From positions 124,001 through 188,000 of the forward strand of contig NZ_JAJLQY010000002.1 of the NCBI RefSeq assembly GCF_020991275.1: a DNA stretch of 64,000 nucleotides, in the 5' to 3' direction. The DNA is from Actinocorallia sp. API 0066 (GTDB taxonomy: Bacteria; Actinomycetota; Actinomycetes; Streptosporangiales; Streptosporangiaceae). A program made the position numbers and the translations under genes. Shown here one piece after another: positions 34,892-43,583 of the stretch (positions are counted from its first letter, which is position 1; each line of letters opens with the position of its first letter). The notes below the pieces were generated by a model. That model saw nothing but the letters and a program-made list of their open reading frames with translations, was not told where the DNA came from and ran no database searches.

Positions 34892-36111
34892 CGGGAGCAC
34901 GGATGCAGTCACCCGACCTCACACGGCTCGGCCCATGGAACGAGAGGCCGGCCGCACAGCAGCCGGACTGGGCGGACCACCCCGCCTACCGGGAAGCCTG
35001 CCGAACTCTGGCGTCGGCCCCTCCGCTGGCGACGGGCGTGGAGATCCGGCACCTGCGCGGCGCGCTGTCGAACCTGAACGCGACGGGCGGCCTTCTGCTC
35101 CAGGCGGGAGACTGCGCGGAGAGCCTGTACGAGTGCGCTCCTCGGCACACCGCCGAGAAACTGCGGGTCCTCAACGCGTTGGGAGACCGGTTGAGCGAAC
35201 TGACCGGCCGGGAGGTCGTCCGTGTCGGCCGGATGGGAGGGCAGTTCGCCAAACCCAGATCCCAGCCCGTCGAACGGTTCGGCGGCCTGGACATTCCGTC
35301 CTTCCGGGGCCACCTGGTCAACTCCGAGATCGCCACAGAGGGCACACGGGAGGCCGATCCGCGGCGTATGCCCTGGGCGTACCGCGCCAGCGAGCGCGTG
35401 CATCTGGCGATCCGGGAGAGCCGTCGGGCCGACGGCGCCGCGGCGTCGGGGAAAGGACCCTGGTCGAGCCATGAGGCGCTGGTCATCGACTACGAGTCCC
35501 GGCTGCTCCGCGCCGACCCGGACACCGGGAACCTGTACCTGTCCTCGACGCACCTGCCCTGGGTGGGAGAGCGGACCCGACGGCCAGGCGACGCGCATGT
35601 CGCGCTGCTGTCCGCCATCACCAACCCGGTGGGCTGCAAGATCGGGCCCGCCGCTGATCCCGACGACGTCCGGCGTGTGTGCGAGGCGCTCGATCCGCGG
35701 CGAGAGCCGGGCCGCCTGGTCCTGATCCCGCGGTTGGGCCGGGACGAGGTCGTGGAGGAACTGCCGCGCCTCGTCCGCCTCGTGGCCGACGCGGGGCATC
35801 CGGTGATCTGGCTGTGCGACCCGATGCACGGCAACACGGTGAGATCACGGCTCGGCCTGAAGACGCGGCGACTCGCCGACGTGATCATTGAGGCGCTGCG
35901 GTTCCGCGACATCCTCGAACGGCACCGGCAGCATGCCGCCGGGATCCACCTGGAGGTCGCGGCGGACGACGTGACCGAGTGCGTCGGCGGACCCGTGGGA
36001 GAGGAGGATCTGCCCCGCCACTACACCACCCTGTGCGATCCACGGCTCAATGCCGAGCAGGCCACCGAGCTCATCGAGGCATGGGCCAAGGGAACATCGC
36101 CTGGTCCGTGA
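34888..36111 (+). CDS. phzC-like: Class II DAHP synthase (PhzC-like)
   Basis: A 407-residue plant-type 3-deoxy-D-arabino-heptulosonate 7-phosphate synthase. LLLQAGDCAES, VGRMGGQFAKPRS, NPVGCKIGP, CDPMHGNT and the metal-site Glu in HLEVAADDVTECVGG are all present. It is shorter than the housekeeping class II enzymes because the N-terminal regulatory extension is minimal, as in PhzC, so it should escape aromatic feedback. It boosts chorismate supply for the PhzE branch. ATG 34888 overlaps the stop of the monooxygenase; ATG 34903 is possible. Confidence 0.93.
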   Translation: MTGARMQSPDLTRLGPWNERPAAQQPDWADHPAYREACRTLASAPPLATGVEIRHLRGALSNLNATGGLLLQAGDCAESLYECAPRHTAEKLRVLNALGDRLSELTGREVVRVGRMGGQFAKPRSQPVERFGGLDIPSFRGHLVNSEIATEGTREADPRRMPWAYRASERVHLAIRESRRADGAAASGKGPWSSHEALVIDYESRLLRADPDTGNLYLSSTHLPWVGERTRRPGDAHVALLSAITNPVGCKIGPAADPDDVRRVCEALDPRREPGRLVLIPRLGRDEVVEELPRLVRLVADAGHPVIWLCDPMHGNTVRSRLGLKTRRLADVIIEALRFRDILERHRQHAAGIHLEVAADDVTECVGGPVGEEDLPRHYTTLCDPRLNAEQATELIEAWAKGTSPGP

Positions 36112-36112
36112 G

Positions 36113-36155
36113 GCGGCGGCCCCCGGCGGCGGAGTTCTCCGCCCGGGGCCGCCGC
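36113..36155. terminator. Bidirectional terminator at the right end of the cluster
   Basis: GCGGCGGCCCC (36113-36123) pairs with GGGGCCGCCGC (36145-36155), enclosing a second small GGCGGAG/CTCCGCC hairpin. It lies between the convergent DAHP synthase and the response regulator and is the natural right border of the biosynthetic cluster. Confidence 0.7.
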
Positions 36156-36160
36156 TTGGG

Positions 36161-36850
36161 TCAGGGCTTCACCAGACCCGTCTGATAGGCGATCACGACG
36201 AGCTGGGCGCGATCACGGGCGCCCAGCTTTCCCATCGCACGACTGACATGGGTGCGCGCGGTGGCGGGGCTGAGGAGGAGTTCGGTGCCGATCTCGTCGT
36301 TGCTCAGGCCCTGACCCACCAGTGCCAGCACCTCGCGCTCGCGTTGTGTCAGGACCGCCAGCCGGTCCTCGTTGGTCCTGACGGTCGTACGCGCCGCGGT
36401 GAACTGGGCTATGAGACGGCGGGTGATCCGCGGCGCGATCAGGGCCTCCCCGGCGGCGATGACCCGGATGGCGTGCAGGAGCTCGGACGGGCCCGCGTCC
36501 TTGAGGAGGAATCCGGACGCTCCGGCCTCCAGCGCCGCGAAGACGTACGCGTCGGTCTCGTAGGTGGTCAGGATCAGCACGCGGACCTGGTTCAGGCCGA
36601 CGGTCCTGGCGATCTCGCCGGTCGCCTCGATACCGTCCATCTTCGGCATCCGGATGTCCATCAGCACGACGTCCGGCCGAGTGGTGCGGACCTGCTCCAC
36701 GGCCTCGGCCCCGGTCGTCGCCTCGCCGACCACCTCGATGTCGTCCTCGACGTCGAGCAGGAGCTTGAACCCGGAACGCACCAGCCACTCGTCGTCGGCG
36801 AGCACCACCTTGATCGGCGCCTTGCCTGGCGGCCTCTCCGGCATGTCCAT
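36161..36850 (-). CDS. NarL/FixJ-family response regulator
   Basis: A 229-residue regulator. VVLADDEW holds the acidic pair, VLMDIRMP the phospho-acceptor, FLLKD the Lys; the C-terminal LuxR helix-turn-helix begins at LTQREREVLALVGQGLS. It overlaps the kinase gene by ATGA and forms a standard pair with it. The pair abuts the cluster but a terminator separates them, so a role in the cluster is open. Confidence 0.93.
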   Translation of the reverse strand: MDMPERPPGKAPIKVVLADDEWLVRSGFKLLLDVEDDIEVVGEATTGAEAVEQVRTTRPDVVLMDIRMPKMDGIEATGEIARTVGLNQVRVLILTTYETDAYVFAALEAGASGFLLKDAGPSELLHAIRVIAAGEALIAPRITRRLIAQFTAARTTVRTNEDRLAVLTQREREVLALVGQGLSNDEIGTELLLSPATARTHVSRAMGKLGARDRAQLVVIAYQTGLVKP

Positions 36851-38061
36851 CAGCGTGCCGTTCCCGTCGGCGCCATGGGCAGCCGCGCCTTGACCTCGAA
36901 TCCGCCACTGGGCAGGGCCGCCGCGGCCAGTTCACCGCCGAGCAACTGGCAGCGTTCACGCATGCCGAGGATGCCGCGGCCGGAGTGATCGTCCTTCGCT
37001 GCGGCCGCCGTCGCAGCGGACGAACCGGCTTCGTTGGTCACCCGGACCTCCAGGGTGTCGATCCCGTAGTCCAGCGCCACCTGCACCCGGGTGGGCCCGA
37101 CGTGACGGATCACGTTGGTGATCGACTCCTGCAGGATGCGGTAGGCCGCGCTGCTCACCGCGCTGGGTGGCGGTGTGGGCGGCGACGTCATCTCGAGGTC
37201 TATGTCCAGGCCGGCGTCACGGGCTTTGGCCGTGAGCTCGTCGAGCTGTCCCAGCCCGGGATGCGGTGCCCGGTCCTCGTCGACGTCCCGCAGCACCCCG
37301 AGAATGGCCCGCATCTCCCTCAGCGCCTGTGAGCTCATCTTCTCGATGGTCCTGAGGGTCTCGCGTGCCTGTTCCGGGCGCTTCTCGAGGACGTGGGCCG
37401 TCACCCCGGCCTGGACGTTGATGATGGCGATGGCGTGCGCGACGGTGTCGTGGACCTCCCGCGCGATCCTCAGTCTCTCCGCGTCGACACGGGCACGAGC
37501 CTCCTCCTCACGGGTGCGCTCGGCCAACTCCGCCCGCTCGACGGCCCGCACCGCGATCACCCGCCGAGAACGGACGGACTCGCCCAGCGCGGCGCTCATG
37601 ATGCTCGCCCCGATCCGGAAGAAGATCCAACCCATCGCGGCGCGGGGTTCGATGTCGGCCGCGGAGACCAGCCAGCAGGCGGCCAGGACCGTGATGGCGA
37701 CGCCCGCGATGGCGAGCGACCGTCGGCCGTCGCCCATCGCGGTCAGGGTGAAGAGGGCGACGAAGAGGCTGAGCCAGCCGGGACCGTCGGGGAAGTCGAG
37801 GCCGTAGTACGTCACGCTGGCGAGTGCGGTCACGACGAGTACCGTGACCGGACTGCGATGGCGCAACGCCAGGACGGCTCCGCTGACGATCAGCAGGACG
37901 TAGCCGAGATACCCGAAATCGGAGAGCGGGCGGAGCACCGTGCCAGGTTCCGCCGCCACCCGGCTGAGGGTCCCCTCGACCTGCATGGCGGTGATGAAGA
38001 GAGCGAGAGCCAGATCCTGCGCCCACGCGGAAAGTCGGAATGACGCGATTCGGTCCTGCAT
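36850..38061 (-). CDS. NarL/DesK-type sensor histidine kinase
   Basis: A 403-residue kinase with about five N-terminal membrane segments (residues ~10-150), HisKA_3 box AREVHDTVAHAIAI and HATPase with LQESITNVIRHV and GRGILGMRERC. Partner of the regulator at 36161. No extracellular sensor domain is apparent, as in DesK-like sensors that read membrane state. Confidence 0.92.
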   Translation of the reverse strand: MQDRIASFRLSAWAQDLALALFITAMQVEGTLSRVAAEPGTVLRPLSDFGYLGYVLLIVSGAVLALRHRSPVTVLVVTALASVTYYGLDFPDGPGWLSLFVALFTLTAMGDGRRSLAIAGVAITVLAACWLVSAADIEPRAAMGWIFFRIGASIMSAALGESVRSRRVIAVRAVERAELAERTREEEARARVDAERLRIAREVHDTVAHAIAIINVQAGVTAHVLEKRPEQARETLRTIEKMSSQALREMRAILGVLRDVDEDRAPHPGLGQLDELTAKARDAGLDIDLEMTSPPTPPPSAVSSAAYRILQESITNVIRHVGPTRVQVALDYGIDTLEVRVTNEAGSSAATAAAAKDDHSGRGILGMRERCQLLGGELAAAALPSGGFEVKARLPMAPTGTAR

Positions 38062-38293
38062 GGCGCAATCATAAGGACCGGAACGATGCCCGGACTCCCT
38101 TCAAAGGCGTCGACTTCTACGACGGAGAGCGCGGTCGGGCCGCGCCGGAGTACGTCGAAACGCGTAGACGCCGCCGTTCCCCGGCGGACGATCAGCCGAG
38201 AACATCCACGTGATGATGGCCTTCGTGAAAGGACCGCCGGAGACGGCCGTGCACGAGACCTCTCCAGTCCGACAGACCAGAAGGAGCACCCCC

Positions 38294-38755
38294 ATGCGCA
38301 AAGTCTTCGCCGGCCTGGCGGCGTTGTTGATGCTCGTCATCGTTCTGCAGTTCTTTCTGGCGGCGAGCGGTGCCTTTGACAGCGCGCCCAACGAGGAGGC
38401 GTTCCGGCCCCACCGCGCTCTCGGATACATGAGCGTCCTCCTCGCCCTGGTACTGACGGTTGTCGCGGCGGCGATCAGGCTGCCCGGCAGGATCGTCGGC
38501 CGGTGCGGCGCGCTCGTGGGGTTGGCGATCCTCCAGCCGGTGATCGCGGTCATCGCCAGGGGACTCGGGGACTCGGACACCTCCACCACGGCCGGGCAAC
38601 TCGTGTTCGGGCTGCACGCGGTCAACGGACTGATGATCATGGCCGTGAACCGTACCGTGCTGCAGGAGGCGCGCGTGCTGGCCGGCCCGGCCTCGGCCAC
38701 CGGTGCCGGAGCGGGTGACGGTGCTCCCCGGCCGGGATCCGCACCGGCGTCATGA
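38294..38755 (+). CDS. DUF6220-like four-helix membrane protein
   Basis: A 153-residue protein with four predicted transmembrane helices, the first right at the N-terminus (MRKVFAGLAALLMLVIVL). ATG 38294 has AAGGAG seven bases upstream. Histidines in the helices (RPHRALGY, GLHAVNG) recall small cytochrome b-like or DUF6220 membrane proteins. It overlaps the oxidase gene by ATGA, so it probably works with it in the membrane. Confidence 0.75.
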   Translation: MRKVFAGLAALLMLVIVLQFFLAASGAFDSAPNEEAFRPHRALGYMSVLLALVLTVVAAAIRLPGRIVGRCGALVGLAILQPVIAVIARGLGDSDTSTTAGQLVFGLHAVNGLMIMAVNRTVLQEARVLAGPASATGAGAGDGAPRPGSAPAS

Positions 38756-40686
38756 CCACGTTCGTATGGATCGTCCTGGACCATGCGGTGGCGTTGGTGT
38801 GCGTCGCCGCATGGTTCGCGGCCGGTGCCGCAGCGGCTCTCCAGCGCCACCGGCTGCTGTACGGCGTGCTCATCGGGGCGGTCCTGGTGACCGTCGCGCG
38901 GGCGTTCACCGTGGTGGTGCTGTGGGGCCGTGGGTGGTGGTTCGTCCAGGAGAAGGTGTTCCTGGTGCTTCCCCTGCTCTACGCCGCGGGGCTGGCCGCG
39001 ACGCTCGTCGCCGGGCCCGCGTTGTCGGTCGCGCGGCGGACGCCCGGCCGGACGCTGCCAGCGAAGGCCGCCATCTCGCTGTTCACCGCCGGCTACGCGG
39101 CCCTGGTCGGCCTGGTAGTGACCTTCTCGGCCGGGTATCCCCTGCGCTCGGGCACCGTGCTGATAGCGGTCTCGTCCGTCTGCGCGGCGGCCCTCCTGAC
39201 AGGGCGTGTGCTCTCACCGTCCGCCGCGGAGAGCGGCGCGGCCGCACCGTCAGGACTCGCTCGCCGGGGGTTCGTCGGCGCGGCGGTGACCCTCACGGGT
39301 GGCATCGGGATCGGCCTGCTTTTCCGGAGCCCCGAGCGCGTGGTCACAGGCGGTGGACCGGCACGGGCCACGGGAGGCGCGAAGGACGTCTCGGTGGCGG
39401 ACCTGCGCGGGCCGCGAGCCCCGGCCACGGGTGGCATCACCCGGCGGTACACACTGACGGCGAAGACCGCCACGGTGCGGCTCCCGTCCGGCGGGGAACT
39501 CGACGCCCGGACATACGACGGTACGCTACCCGGTCCCGCGATCAGGGCGACGGAAGGCGATCTGGTCGAGGTGTCCCTGCGCAACACCGACATCGAGGAC
39601 GGCGTCACGCTGCACTGGCACGGCTACGACGTCCCCTGCGGCGAGGACGGCGCGCCGGGCGCCACCCAGCACGCGGTGCGACCGGGGGGCGAGTTCGTCT
39701 ACCGATTCCGTTGCGACCAGGTGGGAACGTACTGGTACCACACTCATCAGTCGTCTCATCCGGGCGTCCGCAAGGGACTCTACGGAACGCTCGTGGTGCG
39801 TCCGCGCGAGGCCACCGAAGAAGGGGTGGACCTGGTACTACCCGTGCACACCTTCGACGGTGCCGTGCTGATCGGGGACCAGGACGGGCGCGCCGTCCAC
39901 CCGGCCCGTCCGGGTACGTCGGTGCGGCTCCGACTGATCAACACCGACTCCGATCCGCGTTGGTTCACGCTGTGCGGCACACCCTTCCGGGTGACGGCCG
40001 TCGACGGCCGTGATCTCAACCGGCCGGGGGAGGTGCGTGAGGTCGGGTTGCGCCTGCCCGCGGGCGGACGGTACGACGTGGTCTTCCAGATGCCGGACAC
40101 ATCCGTGGCCCTTCTGCTCGACCACGACACCGAACACGGCGTCCTGCTACGTCCGACCGGACGCACCGCGGAGGACCCCGCGGTTCCGGACACCGCGGCC
40201 TGGCCGGAACTCGACCTGCTGCACTACGGAGAACCCGCGGCCAGGCCGTTCGATCCCGTCGCCGCGGACCGGCGTTTCACCCTCGTTCTGGATCGGTCGG
40301 TGGCCATGGTCGACGGACGCCCGGCCTACGCCCAGACCGTCAACGGGCGAGGGCACCCGTCGGTCCCGGACCAGCTGGTAGCCGAGGGCGACCTGGTCCG
40401 GTTCACCGTGGTCAACCGGAGCCTTGAGACACACCCCTGGCATCTGCACGGACATCCGGTGCTGGTCCTCTCCAGGGACGGCACGCCCGCCTCCGGCAGC
40501 CCCCTGTGGGTGGACACGTTCGACGTGAGGCCCGGGCAGATCTGGGAGGTGGCGTTCCGGGCCGACAATCCGGGGATCTGGATGAACCACTGCCACAATC
40601 TTCCCCACCAGGAGCAGGGCATGATGCTCCGCCTCGTTTACGAGGGCGTCAGCACTCCCTTCGGCGGTAGCGGCCATACCCACTGA
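38752..40686 (+). CDS. Membrane-anchored multicopper oxidase
   Basis: A 644-residue protein. Residues 1-~200 contain about five membrane helices, the last followed by a secretion-like LARRGFVGAAV; the rest is a multicopper oxidase with all four copper motifs: HWHGYD, WYHTHQSSHPG, HPWHLHGHP and HCHNLPHQEQGMM. It should oxidise a substrate outside the membrane and reduce oxygen to water. Fusion of a polytopic domain to the oxidase is less common than a simple signal peptide. Upstream DUF6220 may be an electron-transfer partner (inference). Confidence 0.9.
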   Translation: MTTFVWIVLDHAVALVCVAAWFAAGAAAALQRHRLLYGVLIGAVLVTVARAFTVVVLWGRGWWFVQEKVFLVLPLLYAAGLAATLVAGPALSVARRTPGRTLPAKAAISLFTAGYAALVGLVVTFSAGYPLRSGTVLIAVSSVCAAALLTGRVLSPSAAESGAAAPSGLARRGFVGAAVTLTGGIGIGLLFRSPERVVTGGGPARATGGAKDVSVADLRGPRAPATGGITRRYTLTAKTATVRLPSGGELDARTYDGTLPGPAIRATEGDLVEVSLRNTDIEDGVTLHWHGYDVPCGEDGAPGATQHAVRPGGEFVYRFRCDQVGTYWYHTHQSSHPGVRKGLYGTLVVRPREATEEGVDLVLPVHTFDGAVLIGDQDGRAVHPARPGTSVRLRLINTDSDPRWFTLCGTPFRVTAVDGRDLNRPGEVREVGLRLPAGGRYDVVFQMPDTSVALLLDHDTEHGVLLRPTGRTAEDPAVPDTAAWPELDLLHYGEPAARPFDPVAADRRFTLVLDRSVAMVDGRPAYAQTVNGRGHPSVPDQLVAEGDLVRFTVVNRSLETHPWHLHGHPVLVLSRDGTPASGSPLWVDTFDVRPGQIWEVAFRADNPGIWMNHCHNLPHQEQGMMLRLVYEGVSTPFGGSGHTH

Positions 40687-40787
40687 CCCACCCGAGGAGG
40701 GCGGACGACACCTGATCCTGGACGGCACTCACTGAAGATCGAAGCCACGGCACGGTTAGGCCGGAGATCTGCTTAGGAGAAGAGATC

Positions 40788-41393
40788 ATGATCAAGATCG
40801 TCGTAGCCGATGACGAAGCCATACTCAGGGAGACCCTCGCGAGGCTTTTTGAACTGAGGGGGGACATCGAGGTCGTCGCCGAGACGGGACGGGGGGAGGA
40901 TGTCCTGGCGCTGGTGGAGGACCACCAGGCCGACCTGGCCGTTCTCGACGTCCACATGCCGGGGATGAGCGGGATAGAGGCGGCCGAAGAACTCAGCCGG
41001 GAGCGTCCGGGCTTCCCGATCGTCATCCTCACCTGCGACGCCAGGCCCGGTGACGTGCGGCGGGCGATCAAAGCCGGGGTGCGCGGGCTGCTGACCAAGG
41101 AGACCTCGATCGCCGAACTGGCCCTGGTGATCGGCAAGGTGCACGCGGGGGACCGGCACTTCACCCCCGAACTGATCGCCGAGATGCTGATCTCCGGGGA
41201 CAACCCGCTGACCGCTCGGGAGACGCAGATCCTGAAGGCGGCTCGGGACGGGCGTTCGGCGAAGGTCATCGCCTCGCAGCTGCGCGTGAGTCCGGGTACC
41301 GTGCGCAACCACATCCACTCGGCCATCACCAAGCTTGAGGCGGAGAACAGGATCGGCGCCGTCCAAGCGGCCGCGCGCGCCGGCTGGATCTGA
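40788..41393 (+). CDS. Orphan NarL/FixJ-family response regulator
   Basis: A 201-residue regulator with VVADDEA, VLDVHMP (phospho-acceptor) and LLTKE (Lys), and a LuxR helix-turn-helix starting at LTARETQILKAARDG. AGGAG precedes ATG 40788. No kinase gene is adjacent on this strand; the closest are those at 36850 and 9868. It could serve the multicopper oxidase genes just upstream. Confidence 0.92.
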   Translation: MIKIVVADDEAILRETLARLFELRGDIEVVAETGRGEDVLALVEDHQADLAVLDVHMPGMSGIEAAEELSRERPGFPIVILTCDARPGDVRRAIKAGVRGLLTKETSIAELALVIGKVHAGDRHFTPELIAEMLISGDNPLTARETQILKAARDGRSAKVIASQLRVSPGTVRNHIHSAITKLEAENRIGAVQAAARAGWI

Positions 41394-41486
41394 ACCGGAA
41401 CAGCCGGATCCGACCGGAACGGAGAGCCCGATCCCGCCGACCGTGTCCGCGGTGCTCATCGGATCGTGCCCCTATCCGGGTTCGGA

Positions 41487-41822
41487 TCACTCCGGGGGCG
41501 CGGTGGCGGAGGCGGCGCGGTGTGCGCGGCGGTGGGCGAGGGCACCGGTGCTCGCGGCGATCAGCCCGATCGCGATGGCGACGAAGGCGCCTCCTCGTCC
41601 GTTGCCGGTGGCGACGTCGCCGCTGGACGTCGCCAGGTGGAGTCCGGCGAGGGCGATCCCTGCCAGGCCGACGGCCGCGCCCGCGATTCCGCTCCTGGTC
41701 CTGGCCAGGGCCCGTCCGGCCATGGCGACGCCGACGAACGCGACGACCGCGGCGAGGATCGCACCGGCCCTCGCGTTGCCCGTGCCCAGGTCACTCGCCA
41801 GGATCAGGACTTCAGAGTTCAT
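41487..41822 (-). CDS. DUF6223-like small membrane protein
   Basis: A 111-residue hydrophobic protein with about three transmembrane helices rich in Ala and Gly, ending in an arginine-rich RRAHRAAS tail. ATG 41822 follows GAGGAGAACAAG. It matches the general look of DUF6223 proteins. Function unknown. Confidence 0.7.
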   Translation of the reverse strand: MNSEVLILASDLGTGNARAGAILAAVVAFVGVAMAGRALARTRSGIAGAAVGLAGIALAGLHLATSSGDVATGNGRGGAFVAIAIGLIAASTGALAHRRAHRAASATAPPE

Positions 41823-41981
41823 CTTGTTCTCCTCGCGGTTCGGATGCACTCGAAGCATGTCCTCCCGGCACGTCATCTGTCGTCCTCCGAACGCAGGCAC
41901 TTCGCGCTGCCGCGGTGACCGCACCCGGAGTACTTCGAACGTGGCAGACCGCGCCCGGAGTACCGCGCATGCAGCAGAATT

Positions 41982-41999
41982 CATCAAACTGATTTGATG
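41982..41999 (+). promoter_or_regulatory. ArsR-type palindromic operator
   Basis: CATCAAA and TTTGATG form a perfect 7-bp dyad with a 4-base centre (CTGA), ending 13 bases before the ATG of the ArsR-family gene. AT-rich dyads at this position are typical autoregulatory ArsR/SmtB operators. Confidence 0.75.
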
Positions 42000-42011
42000 T
42001 ATCTTGGAGTC

Positions 42012-42752
42012 ATGGCGTCACCACCTCAAGCCGTGCCGGAGTTCGTGCGCCTGGCCGCGCACCCGCTTCGTTGGCGCCTGCTGACCGGACTCGCAGGCGG
42101 CGACCTGAGAGTCCGTGAACTCATGGCGCTCACCGAAGAGCCCCAGAGCCTGGTCTCCTATCACCTGCGGCTGCTCCGCCAGGGCGGCCTCGTCTCCGCG
42201 CGCCGCAGCAGTTTCGACGCCCGGGACAGCTACTACAGCCTGGATCTGGACGGCTGCGCCGACGCCCTCGCCGATGTCGGCGCCGCCCTGCATCCGGCAC
42301 TGCGCCGTGAGATCCGGCCGGTGGGCCGGACCGACCTCAAGGTGCTGTTCGTGTGCACTGGCAACAGCGCCCGCTCCCCGATCGCCGAAGCCCTGCTCCG
42401 CCACCACACCGCCGGCCGTCTCACGGTGACCAGCGCTGGCAGCCTGCCCAAACCCCAGATCCATCCCGACGCGGTCCGCGTCCTGCGTGAGCGTGGCATC
42501 GACATCACCGCCCAACGGCCCCGGCACCTCGACACCCTGCGCGACCGCCACTTCGACTACGTGATCTCCCTGTGCGACAAGGCGCGCGAGATCTGTCCCG
42601 AGTTCGGCGACGACGCCCACCGCATCCACTGGAGCATTCCCGACCCCGCCCGAGAGGATCACCCCGAGCGGGCGTTCGACCGGGCGGCCACGAACATCGA
42701 CACGCGCATCCGCTACCTGCTGCCCGTTCTCGCAGAGGAGAGACACCCATGA
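42012..42752 (+). CDS. ArsR-family repressor fused to arsenate reductase/LMW phosphatase
   Basis: A 246-residue two-domain protein. Residues ~1-95 are an ArsR winged helix-turn-helix; residues ~105-245 are a low-molecular-weight phosphatase-fold domain with the CX5R loop in FVCTGNSARSP and the further cysteines of thioredoxin-coupled arsenate reductases in SLCDKAREICPEF. The helix-turn-helix part lacks the usual metal-binding ELCVCDL cysteines. ATG 42012 follows TTGGAG; the ATG at 41994 lies inside the operator. The stop overlaps the glyoxalase start. A regulator that also reduces arsenate, or a redox sensor, is inferred. Confidence 0.87.
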   Translation: MASPPQAVPEFVRLAAHPLRWRLLTGLAGGDLRVRELMALTEEPQSLVSYHLRLLRQGGLVSARRSSFDARDSYYSLDLDGCADALADVGAALHPALRREIRPVGRTDLKVLFVCTGNSARSPIAEALLRHHTAGRLTVTSAGSLPKPQIHPDAVRVLRERGIDITAQRPRHLDTLRDRHFDYVISLCDKAREICPEFGDDAHRIHWSIPDPAREDHPERAFDRAATNIDTRIRYLLPVLAEERHP

Positions 42753-43123
42753 CCCACGCCAACGTCCGCTACGTCGTCGACGACGTCCAGGCGGGCATCG
42801 ACTTCTACACCACCCACCTGGGGTTCGCTCTCAACCTCAACGCGGCCCCGGCCTTCGCCGACGTCACCCGCGGCCCTCTGCGGCTCCTGCTGTCGGGTCC
42901 CACGAGCTCCGGAGCCCGAGCCACCCCCGCGGACACCGACACCCCGGGCCGCAACCGCATCCACCTGGTCGTTGACGATCTGGAAGGCGAGATCGCCCGG
43001 TTGAAGGGCGCAGGCGTCGTTTTCCGCAGCGAGTTGGTGAAGGGACCGGGCGGCAGCCAGATCCTCCTCGCGGACCCCGCCGGCAACCTGGTCGAACTCT
43101 TCCAGGCAGGCACCCCGGCCTGA
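42749..43123 (+). CDS. Glyoxalase/VOC-fold protein
   Basis: A 124-residue vicinal-oxygen-chelate protein (VRYVVDDVQAGIDFYTTHLGF at the N-terminus in parts, IHLVVDD and NLVELFQ later). Candidate metal ligands are His in RIHLV and Glu in LVELF. It contains no cysteine, so it is not an ArsI-type C-As lyase despite its arsenate-reductase neighbour. Coupled to that gene by ATGA. Confidence 0.85.
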   Translation: MTHANVRYVVDDVQAGIDFYTTHLGFALNLNAAPAFADVTRGPLRLLLSGPTSSGARATPADTDTPGRNRIHLVVDDLEGEIARLKGAGVVFRSELVKGPGGSQILLADPAGNLVELFQAGTPA

Positions 43124-43141
43124 GGAGCGGAAGGCTTCCCG

Positions 43142-43459
43142 TCAGAGGTAGAGGCCGGTGCCGTGTTCGGGGCGTTCGTTGGCTATGGCGTGGAGGTCGC
43201 GTTCGCGCATGACCAGGTACTTGACACCCTGGAGGTCTACTTCGAGTTGGTCGTCCGGGTGGAAGAGGACGCGGTCGCCCGTCTTGACGGTGCGGACGTG
43301 GTGGCCGGTGCCGCAGACCTCGCCCCAGGCCAGGAGGTTGGAGCTGTCGGCCGTCGCGGGGATGACGATGCCGCTGCTGCTCGTGCGCTCGGACTCGCGG
43401 TCGGCCTTGATCATGACGCGGTCGTGCAGCATCTGGACTTCGAACTTCGGGTCGGGCAC
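43142..43459 (-). CDS. GroES-like co-chaperonin (Cpn10 family)
   Basis: A 105-residue protein with the Cpn10 layout: MLHDRVMIK strand, mobile-loop-like SERTSSSGIVIPATA, GEVCGTG and GDRVLFHPDD. It has no groEL next to it and is slightly divergent from housekeeping GroES, as are the second co-chaperone genes of some actinomycetes. Confidence 0.85.
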   Translation of the reverse strand: MPDPKFEVQMLHDRVMIKADRESERTSSSGIVIPATADSSNLLAWGEVCGTGHHVRTVKTGDRVLFHPDDQLEVDLQGVKYLVMRERDLHAIANERPEHGTGLYL

Positions 43460-43583
43460 GCGACGATTCTATCGAGGCGGCGGGGTGCGGGGGCTTGTCC
43501 TGACTTTCCCGGCCGCACCCTCCGTCCCACCCGTCCCCGTGATGGCCGGACGCCGCACAGGCGGGCGTCCGGCCGGGCGGAGG

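Noticed and set aside
314-36111. Phenazine biosynthetic cluster, because PhzC-, PhzD- and PhzE-like proteins are present with a phenazine-type prenyltransferase
   Set aside because: PhzF, PhzB/PhzA and PhzG equivalents are absent, and a DhbA-like dehydrogenase diverts the intermediate to 3-hydroxyanthranilate. The GriI/GriH branch is not needed for phenazines.
42749-43123. ArsI-type C-As lyase, suggested by the arsenate reductase neighbour
   Set aside because: The protein contains no cysteine, whereas ArsI needs a vicinal cysteine pair to bind trivalent arsenicals.
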